Below are positions 44,393 through 55,440 of a stretch of DNA of 64,000 nucleotides, one piece after another; position 1 is the stretch's first letter, and every line of letters starts with the position of its first letter. This DNA is from Sclerodactyla briareus. Lineage: Eukaryota; Echinodermata; Holothuroidea; Dendrochirotida; Sclerodactylidae. Below the pieces are notes generated by a model. That model searched no databases, was not told the DNA's origin, and saw only the letters and a list, made by a program, of their open reading frames with translations. Location: positions 62,001 through 126,000 of the forward strand of contig JAODTK010005760.1 in NCBI GenBank assembly GCA_026419785.1, read 5' to 3'. The translations under genes were made by a program, and so were the position numbers.

Positions 44393-45666
44393 AATCAAAC
44401 TAAGCCTTTTGCTTCTGGTTTTTTAAAGTTCACCTAGACCCCCCTTCCATGTGTTTGTTTTTTTCCATTCACACAGTAGTTGATACATGAACAAATAATT
44501 GCTGCATAGCACATTTTCACAAGTAACACTAAAATCATTCTTATATAATGATATAGTAATTTAAAGAACAGCAATGTTTCACATGTGAATTTTGGTGTCC
44601 TCGTTCACACAAGAAACATTTCTGTGGAAACATGCATAATTTGGAATTATAATTATTTTAATTTGATAGATTTGCATATAGGATCGAGTTAGGCTGGGAT
44701 CCCATAGATGCGTAAGCAGGTCCGGTACGCAATGTGAAAAAAATCGCCAATTTACGTGAACTGAGCGGAGGCTAATATCTAAATCTGTCCTGTTTAGTTT
44801 GCAAAGATAGATATTGGTTCCACAGAGGCCAACAAAATTATGAATGAAGGCGAACCACACTGAATAGGTGAGATGATCACATGTACAATTCGTTATACCG
44901 GATGCCCCCCCGCCCCCTCCCCCCCCACCACTCACACCCCTCAAATTCTATGGAATATCTTCCTTAAAAAGCCAAGCCAAGCTGCTGCATTTTTATGGTC
45001 TTTTTGCATGAACTTAGTGTTTTCTCTTGGGAAATAAACAGTCAAGGAATCACTAAGCCTTTTGGCTTTCTGGTTTTTAAAGTTCACCTATGACCCCCCT
45101 TCCAGGTTTTTGTTTTTATTTCCATTCACACAGTAGTTGATAACATGACAAATATTGCTGCATAGCACATTTCAAGTAACACTAATCATTCTTAGTATAT
45201 ATTATATAGTAATATTAAAGAACAGCAATGTTTCACATGTGAATTTTGGTGTCCTCGTTCACACAAGAAACATTTCTGTGGAAACATGCATAATTTGGAA
45301 TTATAATTATTTTAATTTGATATATTTGCATATAGGATCGAGTTAGGCTGGGATCCCATAGATGCGTAAGCAGGTCCGGTACGCATGTGCAAAAAATCGC
45401 CAATTTACGTGAACTGAGCGGAGGCTAATATCTAAATCTGTCCTGTTTAGTTGCAAAGATAGATATTGGTTCCACAGAGGCCAACAAAATTATGAATGAA
45501 GGCGAACCAACACTGAAAGGTGAGATGATCACATGTACCAATTCGTATACGGATGCGTATCACCGCAAATTCTATGGAATATCTTCCTTAAAAAGCCAAG
45601 CCAAGCTGCTGCATTTTTATGGTCTTTTTGCATGAACTTAGTGTTTTCTCTTGGGAAATAAACAGT
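44393..45666. repeat. Tandem duplication, two copies of about 650 and 618 bp
   Basis: Copy 1 (about 44393-45043) and copy 2 (about 45049-45666) share long identical runs, including CAGCAATGTTTCACATGTGA, GATCGAGTTAGGCTGGGATC and AAAGCCAAGCCAAGCTGCTG. Copy 1 carries an extra C-rich tract at about 44904-44940 absent from copy 2. The differences are mainly indels. It is non-coding in any sustained frame. Confidence 0.95.
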
Positions 45667-45784
45667 CGTTTTTGTAGATATGTGATTTTCACATCTAGCC
45701 CGGACACGCATACGCATGTATGGAATTCCAGCCAGACTGATGTTAAGCGAAGGCTGACGAGAAAAAGCCCACGTACTGCCTTCT

Positions 45785-46050
45785 TATTTTTGATTCCTTG
45801 AGATCGGAAGAATCTATGCTTCCATACTGTGTGTGTGTGTGACGCCTAGCCTCGTTCACACGATAACTCAACCGCGCTAGGATGGATCAAGTTCATACTT
45901 TGAATATGGGTTCCCATAATGAGTACATGATCCCTATTGTTTTGTGCAGGTCAAAAGGTCATCTGAGGGCAGGAGAGGTCAAAGTTTGAAAATCTTGTTA
46001 ACACGATAAGCACAGACGTCATATACTAAACTTGGGGAAGCTGTTCATAA
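45785..46050. repeat. Dispersed AGGTCA-family repeat, copy
   Basis: The leader (TGATTCCTTGAG...AATCTATGC, GT tract, GACGCC) is followed by ACACGATAACTCAA, a GGTTCCCATAATGAGTACATGA-like module and a dense half-site cluster. The cluster is AGGTCA at 45948, 45956 and 45976, and AGGGCA at 45966. Confidence 0.7.
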
Positions 46051-46809
46051 TGTTTGTATATTTTGTTCAATTCTGTCAATGATTGTCTCCTGGGTAAGCT
46101 CAGGTGGCACAAAAAAGAACTTGGCCCATATATTCACCAAAACCTTATTAAAGCCCGTTGTGATGATACTGATTGTCTAAGACTATATAGATCTAGCCTG
46201 ATCAAACTGTGTTCGGTCACCAACATGGAGCTCAAATAACCTAAACTGTCTTTTGTCTGCCTGAACCAGTTCAGGAAGAGACAAGGGATCACTCTGTCGT
46301 GTGTGTGTTGGGCCCCGCTTTCTCGTTAGCAGGATTTAGAATGGTTGAACCGATTTTCATGAAATTTTCTATGTCGTATCGGGTTGAGTGAAGAGATCTG
46401 ATGATCAGATTTTGGGCACAAAAGTCGTCTATTGGCTTTTTAAAGAAAACATCACATATACGTTAAGCTCTTACTTTTTCCGATTATGACTTTATTGATT
46501 CCATTAAGCAGCATAATACGAGGAAGTAGAAAATAAACTTGAACCTATGTCCTAAGTTCTTGAGATATCTAAAATAAGAAATGGGTCACTGGTCAAGTAT
46601 TGTGTCCAATTTGCATCATTTAGGCAATTTTAGTCACATTTCTACGAACTTAGCACTCGTTTGATAGACAAGGTCAACAATCAAGTTCTATGAGTTTGAA
46701 ATTGGTCACTGATTAGTAGGGGTATAGTCAAGGCTGGCCAAGCCGAGGCGGGGCTCATTTCTGAGTGTGTCACACGTATGTATGGCGGGCAAATTTTGAG
46801 GCCAAGGCC
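46051..46809. other. Spacer before the large array
   Basis: An open frame of 61 codons (46054-46239, + strand) has a protein-like composition, with words such as LRWHKKELGPYIHQNL, but no family I recognise. The rest resembles degenerate repeat (ATTTTCATGAAATTTTCTATG words). No feature is confidently called. Confidence 0.35.
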
Positions 46810-46905
46810 GGTTATATTTACTATCTCCTACAGAATTAGTGTATTGAGTCTGTGATATGGTCATATTGTAAGCATCTCTTTCTCGCCAATTTTTTTTTTT
46901 TCTTC

Positions 46906-47039
46906 TCATTGCAGTCATATGTCAGAAGAAGACTAGATGGGCAGCCAGTACTGGATGGAAGGATGCCGATACCCAACAGCATATTCAGAACTACATTTGT
47001 AAACACTAACATGGAGATATTTTCTATTTGGAATACATG
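46906..47039 (+). other. Segment A of array unit 1 (best open copy)
   Basis: After TTCTTCTCATTGCAG this copy stays open for about 40 codons, reading RRRLDGQPVLDGRMPIPNS, continuing FRTTFVNTN and ending near FSIWNT with a stop. It is the longest clean version of the frame that other copies share with indels. It could be an exon or chance. No clear donor follows. Confidence 0.4.
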
Positions 47040-47072
47040 AAAACCTCTCACACAAGTTTTTCTTCCCATTGC

Positions 47073-47220
47073 AGATAATATTTTCCAGGAAGTACACATC
47101 GATGGGCTGCCTGTACCAAAAACCAGATGGACGGCAAATTTCCCCCCGATGGGCAGTGCTGGCTGGCGATGTATGAAGAAGGTGGCCTCGACAGAACATA
47201 GTTGAAAAGGAAGTAATAAA
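47073..47220 (+). other. Segment B of array unit 1
   Basis: It follows TTCTTCCCATTGCAG. In the frame related to segment A it reads IFQE(V/E)HIDGLPVPKT, then RWT and downstream YEEGGLDRT with VEKE, and is followed by GGAAGTAATAA where most other copies read GGAAAGTATTATAA. The HIDGLPV stretch aligns to LDGLPV of segment A both as protein and as DNA. Donor-like AAAGTATT/AAAGGTATT follows in some copies. Confidence 0.4.
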
Positions 47221-50200
47221 TGCATAATAAATACTGACAACTCATTGATATTAACTTTGAGGAGCTTGCCTCAAATTTGATTAAGGTTCCCCCAAAAAAA
47301 ACAAAAAACAAAAAAAAACACTCATTGTTGCATTGAATCTACTGTATCAGTCGTTTCCATAGTATCTGCATATGGAACAACAATTTCCCTGCTTAGAGTA
47401 GTGTAAACTTGACTTGCCCTCATCGTAAAGAAAAGCGTTATTTACAGACCCCTCAAAAATAAAACCCTGGAAGGCCATCTGTTCGTATAGATCATTAAAA
47501 TATCAAACTCCCCCAATTCTTGGAGTTAGATTACTGCTTCTCTGATGTACAAAAAATTCTGAACTTTCTTTGTTGTCATATTCATTTGATACTTTTGCCA
47601 TTACTCTAACATTTCTATTCTCTATCTTCTCTAAAGTCATTGTTTGTGTTGGTGTGGGTAAAAGTGAGCGGCCAGAGGATGTACGTCATGAGAAATGCAC
47701 GCCAATACCACTCAACAAACTAGTGTCCTGGGAATTACGTTAAACACGCAGCCAAGTCGCGTAAAGAGGTGCTGTGTGGGATTATATTCACAATATCCCT
47801 TACAAAATTAGGTTTAACTCTGTGCTATGGTCATATGTAAGCGCCTCTTTCTCGCCAAAGTTTTTCTTCTTTTTTCCCTTGCAGTCAATACACTATGTCA
47901 GAGAAGACTGATTGGCTACCAGTACTAGATTAGGGTGCCGATACCCAAAGCACATCCAGGATACGGTTGTAAACACTAAATACGATATTTTTCCTATTGG
48001 AATACATGAAACCTCTCACACAAGTTTTTCTTTCCATTGGCAGATAATATTTTCCAGGAAGAACACATCGGGGCTGCCTTTACCAAGACTAGATAGACGA
48101 CATATCCACCCCATGGGGATGCTGGCTGGATGATGAGAATGTGGCCTTGACAGAACAGCAGTGGAAAAGGAAAGTATTATAATGCATACTAAATATTGAC
48201 AAACTCATTATATTTAATTTGAGGAAGCTTGCATCAAATTTATTAAGGTTACAAACAAAACACTCATTGTGTTTGGCAGTGAATCCATTTGTATAGTCGT
48301 GTCCATAGTCATCTGCACTGTGTCAAACAATTGCCCTGCTAAGTAGTGAAACTTGACTTGCACCCTCGTAAAAAAGCAGTGTGATTTTACGAAACCTCAA
48401 ACTAAAACCCTGGAATCCTCTGTTCGTATCGACCATTAAATATCAGACTCATCCATATTCTTGGAGTTAGATTCATCGCTTCTCTTATGTACAAATTGCT
48501 GAACCCTTCTTTGTTTGTCACCTTCCATTTGAATACTTTTTTTCTTACTCACAATTTTCTAGCTTTCTAAGTCCTTTGTGGTGTATGTTGTATAAGTGAG
48601 CCGGCCAGAGGGATTACGTCCATGAGAAATGCATGCAATTACAACTCCACACACATGGTGTCCTGGGCATGACGTTTAAAAACTCATCCACGTCGCGTAC
48701 AAAAGAGGTTTGTGTGGGATTATATTCACAACTTCCCCTACAAATTAGTGTATTACTCTGTGAATACGGTCATATTGTAAGCACCTCTTTCTCGCCCAAA
48801 GATTTCTTCTTTTTTTTCTCCTTGCAGTCCATACACTATGTCAGAAGATGACTTGATGGGCTACCAGTACTACATGGAAGGAGCCGATACCCAACAACAG
48901 CACATCCAGAACTACAGTGTAAACACGAATATACGATATTTTCCCATTGGAATCATGAAAAACCTCTCTCTCACACAAGTTTTTTATTCCAATTGCAGAA
49001 TAAATTTCCAGGAAGACCCATCGAGGGCTGCTGTACCAAAGACCAGATAGACGAAAGATTTCACAACGAGGGGCATTGCGCTTAGAGTATGAAGAGGTGG
49101 TCTTGACCGAACAGCAGTGGAAAAGGAAAGACTTATAATGCAATAATTAATATTGACAAACTCTGTGATAGTTAATTGGGAAGCTTGCATCAATATTAAG
49201 GGTGGGCAAACAAAAAACACTCATGGAGGCGTGAATCCATTGTATAGTCGTTTCCATAGTATCTGCATGGTAAACAACAAATTGCCCTGCGTAGAGTAGT
49301 GAAAACTGGACTTGCACTCTCGTAAAAAAGGACAGTTGCTTGTGTGATTTACTTTCTAAAGTCAGGTTTGTGTTATGTGTAAAAGTGAGGCCGGCCAGGG
49401 ATTGTACGTCATGGGAAATGACATCAATTACACTCCACAAACATAGTGTCCTGGGCCTGACGTTAAACTGCATCCATAGTCGAGTGCAAGAGGTGCTGTG
49501 TGGGATTATATTCACCAACATCCCCTATCCCCGACAAAAATTAGTGATTAACTCTGTGTTACCCTGGTCAATTGTAAGCCCTCCTTCTCGCCAAAGTTTT
49601 TCTTCTTTTTTTTCTCCTTGCATTCAGTACACTATGTCAGAAGGAAGACTTGATGGGTACCAGTACTCGATGGACGGATGCCGATACCCAACAGCCACAT
49701 CCAGGACTACAGTTGGTAAAACACTAATATGACGATATGTTCTATTTGGAATGTTTGAAAACCTCACTCTAACACCCCCAAAAAGTTTGTTTACCAATTG
49801 CAGGATAATATTTTTCAGGAAGAAACATCGATGGGCGCTAATGCCGGTACCAAAGACCAGATGGACGAAAATTCACCCCGATGGGACGCTGGATGGATGT
49901 ATGAAGAAGGTGGCATGGGACAGAACAGCAGTGGGAAGGAAAGTATTCTAATGCTAATAAATATTGAAAACTCATGTGATTATTAATTTGAGGAGCTTGC
50001 ATCAAATTATTAAGGCTGGCCAAACAAAAACTCATGTTGCAGTGAATCCATTGTATTATATGAATCGTATCGGCATGTGTAACACACAAAGTGCCCTGCT
50101 TAGAGTAGGAAACTTGACTTGACTCCGTAAAGAAAAGCAGTTTGATTTACGAGACCTCACAAATAAAGCCGGAATCCATCTGTTCGGATCGATCGTTAAA

Positions 50201-51829
50201 AACCGACGACCCGATTCTGGAGTTAGATTCATGCTTCATATGATTGTAAAAATCGAACACTTCTTTGTTTGTCACATTCATTTGATGCGGTTCGTCTTAT
50301 AACAAATTTTCTATCTTTTTAGAGTCATTGTTTGTGTTTGTGTAAAAGTGAGCCGGCCAGGGGATGTACGTCATGAGAACTCCATGCAATTACCAATCCA
50401 CAAACATAGTGTCCTGGGCATGACGTTGAACTGCATCCAAGTCGGTAAGAGGGCTGTGTTGGTTACTTCACAACTATCCCCTCCAAAAATTTAGTGTATT
50501 AACTCTGGATATGTCATATTGAAGCATCTATTTCTCGCCAAAGTTTTCCTTCTTTTTCCTCCTTGCAGTCATAGCACTCATTCATGTCGAAGAGACTTGA
50601 TGGGCTAACCAGTACTAGATGGAAAGATGCCGATACCCAACATGAACATTCCAGGCCTCACAGTTGTAAACACTATGTGACGTATATTTTTCTATGGAAT
50701 TTCTTAAACCTCACTCGCTCTCACCAAAAAATTTTTTTCTTCCCATCGCAAAAAATATTTTTCAGGAAGAACACCTCGATGGCTGGCTGTACCAAAGACC
50801 AGATGGACGAAAAAATTTCACCCCGATGTGCATGCTGGCTGGATGTATGAAGAAGGTGGCATTGACAGAACAGCATTGGAAAAGGAAATTATAATGCATT
50901 AATATTGACAACGCATGTGATATTTAATTTGAGGAAGCTTGCATCAAATTTATTAAGGTTGACCAAACAAAACACTCATTATTGCATTGAATCCACTGTA
51001 TTAGTCGTTTCCATAGTATCTGCATATGTAACACAAAGTGCCCTGCTGCGAGTATGAAACTTGACTGCAAACGTCTCGTAAGAAAAGCAGTGTGATTAAG
51101 AGACCTCAAAAAAAAAAAACCTGGAATCCATCTGTTCGGATCGTCACACTAAAATATCAGACTCACCCCGATCTTGAGTTAGATTCATGCGTCTCTTATG
51201 TACAAATTCTGAAAAGTTCTTTTTTGTCACATTCATTTGATACGTTTGTCTACTACATTTTCTACTCTTTTTTCTAAAGTCATTGTTTGTGTTAGGTGTA
51301 AAGTGAAGCCGGCCAGGGGTGTACGTCCCTGAGAATGCATGCAATTACCACTCCCCAAACAGATTTGTCCTGGCCATGACGTAAAACTGCATCCAAGTCG
51401 GCGTAACGAGGTTGGCTGTGTTGGATTATTTTCACAACTATCCCTACAAAATAGTGTGTTAACTCTTGTGGTCTGTCATATTGTAAGCACCTGCTCTTTT
51501 TCTCGCCAAGTTTTCTTTGCTTTTCTTTTTTCTTCTCCTTGCAGTCATACACTATGTCAGAAAAGACTTGAAGGTCTACCAGTACTAGATGAAGGATGCC
51601 GATACCCAACATCCAATCCAGGATTACAGTTGTAAACAACCAATAGACGATATTTTCTATTGGAATTATGAAAACCTCCTCGCCCTCACACAAGTGTTTT
51701 CTTCCCATTGCAGATAATTTTTTCGGAAGAACACTAGAGGGCTGCCTGTACCAAAGAACAGATGGACGACAAATTCACTCCCGATGGGCAAATTGGCTGG
51801 CGGAGTATGAAGAAGGTGGCATTGACAGA

Positions 51830-51900
51830 ACAGTGAATTCATTGTATTAGTTCTTTCATGAGTATCAGCAGATGATAACAACAAAGTGCCCTGCTGAGAG
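51830..51900. repeat. Internal deletion in array unit 6
   Basis: The unit passes directly from GACAGAACAG to TGAATTCATTGTATTAG. It skips the stretch found in full units from GTGGAAAAGG to ATTGTTGCA, about 120-130 bases, which shortens the unit to about 840 bases. The next unit (about 52.69 kb) has a similar but not identical loss. Confidence 0.7.
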
Positions 51901-53579
51901 TAGTGAACCTTGACGGCACTCTACGTAAAGAAAAGCAGTGTGATTACGAGACCTCAAAAATAAAATCGAATCACGCTGGTTCGGATCGATCATTGGAATA
52001 TCAACCACCAAGATTCTTGGGTTAGATTCATGTTGTTGATGACAAATTCTGAACACTTCTTTGTTTGTAACATTTGATCACTTGTCAATATAACACCTTT
52101 CTTCTTTTCTAAAGTCATTGTTTGTGTTATTGTGTCAGGACCGGCCAGGGGATGTAGGCATGAGAAAGCATGCAATTACCACTCCACAAACATAGTGTCC
52201 CGGGAGACGTTTAAACTGCATCCAGCGCGAAGACGGTGCTGTCCTGTGTAATTATATTCACAAAGACCCCCTACAATTTTTTTTTAAATTAGGGTCATAA
52301 ACTGTGTGATATTTGGTAATATTGTAACGCACCTATATGTTCTCGCCAAGAGTTTTCTTTTTTCTCCTTGCAGTTATATGATGTCAGACCACAAGATGAA
52401 TTGATGGGGACCTGCTGCCCGTACTAGATGGCAACCCAAGGAATTGCCGATACCAAATCAGAACAATCCATGATACATTTTGTTAAACACCTAATGTGAC
52501 GATATTTTCTATGGAATAAATGGCAACATCTCTCTCACCTAAGTTTTTCTGTCCCATTGCAGGTATATTTTTACTTTAGGCCAGCCCCCCCCAACACTCG
52601 CTGGGCTGCCTGTACCAAAGACCGATGGACGACAACATTTCACCCCGATGGCGATTGCTGGCTGGAAGTAGAAGAAGGTGGCATCAACGAACACAGTGGG
52701 CATTCATTGTATTAGTCGTTTCCATAGTATCAGCATAGGTAAACCAACAAATTGCCTGGGAGAGTAGTGAAACATGGGACGTGCACTCCGTAAAGAAAGC
52801 AGGTGATTTACGAGACCTCAAAAATAAAAATCCTGGAATCCTATGTTCGCGGATCCCGAACATTGGAGATCGGACGCACCCAGATTCTGGAGTTAGATTC
52901 ATGCTTCTCTGATGTCAAGATTCTGAACACATTCTTTGTTTGTCACATTCACTTTGATATTTTGTTCTTCTAACAACTTTCTATCTTTTCTAAAGTCATT
53001 GTTTGTGTTAGTGTGGTCAAAGTGAGACCGGACAGGGGTGTCGTCATGAGAAATGCATGCAATTACCACTCCAACACATAAGTGTACCAGGCATGACCTT
53101 TAAACTGCATCCAAGTCGCGTAAAGAGGTGCTGTGTGTAATTATATTCACAATCCACCTACAAAATTAGTGTATCAACTTTGTGATATGGTCATTGTAAA
53201 GCACATATTTTCTCGCAAAGTTTCTTTTTCTCCTTCAGTTATACTTTATGTCAGAAGATGATGATGGGCTGCAGGACTAGATGGAGGAGGACGTACCCAA
53301 CGGAACTCATTACTACATTGTAAAAATATGTGACGAGATTTTCTATTGGAATAAATGGCAAAACACTCTCTCTAACATAAGGTTTCTTCCCATGCAGCTT
53401 ATATTCCAGGGAAGAAACAAATCGATGGCGCTGGCGTACCAAAGACCAGATGGGACGACAAATTTCATTTCGATGGGCATTACTGGCTGGTTGTATGAGA
53501 AGGTGGCCTTGACAGAATAGCAGTGGAAAAGGAAAGTATTTACAATGCATTTAAATTATTGACAACGATGTGATATTAA

Positions 53580-53700
53580 TATGAGGAACACTTAGCATAA
53601 ATGTTTATTAAAAGTGCAAAACACTACACTCATGGTTGCATTGAATCAACATTCTTTGTTGGTCACGTTTCATTTGATACTTTTGTTTACGAATCAATTT
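53580..53700. repeat. Internal deletion in array unit 8, shared with the unit at 63.0 kb
   Basis: GCATTGAATC is followed at once by (A)ACATTCTTTGTTGGTCAC, losing about 250-300 bases of the normal unit. The same junction occurs near 63485. Both of these units also share AATTGAATACAAGTCGCGTT and AGGAGGTGCTGT variants downstream. Confidence 0.75.
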
Positions 53701-54679
53701 TCTATCTTTTATAACGTCATTTGTTTGTTTTATGGTAACAAGTGAGCCCGACAGAGGATGTACGTCATGAGAAATGCATGCATTTACCACTCCACAAACA
53801 TAGTGTCGTGGGCATGGACGTTTTAAATTGAATACAAGTCGCGTTAGGAGGTGCTGTGGGGATTATATCAAACCTATCCAATACAAAATTAGTGTATCAA
53901 CTCTGTGATATGCGTGATATTGTTCGCAACTCTTTCTCGCCAAGTTTTTTTTTTCTCCCTTGCGTATACTCTTTTTATGTCAGAGATGGCTGATGGGCTG
54001 CAGTACTAGATGGAGGATGCCGATTACTCACAACAGCACATCCATTAACTACATTTGTAAACACTAATATGACGATATTTTATGTGGAATATATGGCAAC
54101 TCTCTCTCCACAAGTTCTATTCCCATTGCAGATATATTCAGGAAGAAACATCGATGGGCTGCCTGTACCAAAAGCCAGAGGACGACAAAATGCATTCGAG
54201 GGCATTGTGGCTGGATGTATGAAGAAGGTGGCTTGACAGAACAGCAGGGAAACAGGAAAAGTATTCATAATGCATAATCAAATATTACAAATAATGGATA
54301 TTTACTGTGAATCTTGCATGAAATTTATTGAGGCTGGCAAAACAAGAAACATCATGTTGCATTGAATCACCGTATTAATCGTTTCCATAGTGTCTGCATG
54401 TAACAGCAAATTGCCTGCTTAGAGTAACGAAACTGGACTTGACAGCTCGTAAAGAAAAGCGGTTGTGATATACCCCCCGGACTTCAAAAATAAAACCCTG
54501 GAATCATATATTCGTATCGATCATTAAAATATCAGCACTCACCCACATTCTGGGGGTAGATTTCATGCTTTCCTGATCTTGTACAAATCTGAAACATTCA
54601 TGTTGTCAATCATTGATACTTTCGTCGCCACTTAAATAAACAATTTCTATCTTTTCATTAAAGTCAGTATGTTGTGACT

Positions 54680-55440
54680 GGGTAACTTTACGGCCAAGCG
54701 AGCGCAGCCCGGGATGTTCGTCATTCGAACTGCATTGCAATACCCACTCTCCCCACCCTCGCAGAGCCTGGCACCTGACGTTTAACCCTGCTGAAACCGT
54801 CGTGAAGAACCCCTTCGACACACAGTTGCGACCAAGGTCAAGAGACATAGTGGAGAGTACCACAACACTACCACTCACAGCACCCACACCTTCGATCGAC
54901 TCAACCACTCCAAACTGTGCTATTCAATGCTAAAAAAGAGAGAAAATTTCCACGCCCAAAACACGTCACATTCATTTTTTATCTTCCCAACAGATTTATG
55001 TACACAGACACGCCACGAAGCCAACGCGGCACCGCGCCCGTACTCAGATGCAAGGAGCCGATACCAAACAGCACATCCAATTACTTACATTTGTAAACCT
55101 TAATATGAAGCCTACTTTTTATTGGGAAATACTCTGGCAAATCTCGCCTCAAAAAAAAAACCAAAAGCGGCTAACAAATTCAAAACCTTACGCAAGCCCA
55201 ATTCAGAACATTCACACACGCCGAACGACCCCCCCCTACAAAAAAAAAACAACGAGAAAGAGAAAGGAGACAAAAAAAATCAGAACATAACAAACCAACA
55301 AAAACAGGGAGAGGTGGACATGGGTGAGAACCAAAGACAACAAATATTTATTCAGCACTCACGCGCGAAAAAACTGAGGAGGCGGGAGAGGTATTGAGAG
55401 GGTGGCCTGCCAGAAAACAAGACGTGCGACAGGAATCTAG
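54680..55440. other. Garbled array unit, probable base-calling or assembly defect
   Basis: The order of array landmarks is kept (GCCGATACC, CAGCACATCC, ATTTGTAAAC, GAGAGGTATTG, GTGGCCTGCC), but the intervening text is heavily altered. It is C-rich up to about 54840 and A/C-rich with long A runs at 55140-55330. Neighbouring units are normal on both sides. Open frames here (such as 55048-55290, lysine-rich) are artefacts of the altered text. Confidence 0.65.

Noticed and set aside
48838..49050. Array unit as a gene starting at ATGTCAGAAG
   Set aside because: The frame changes between units, stops soon after in most copies (TAG in GTACTAGATGG) and is not the frame shared with segment B.
55048..55397. 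Lysine-rich coding frames
   Set aside because: They fall in the garbled array unit, where A runs create lysine codons.
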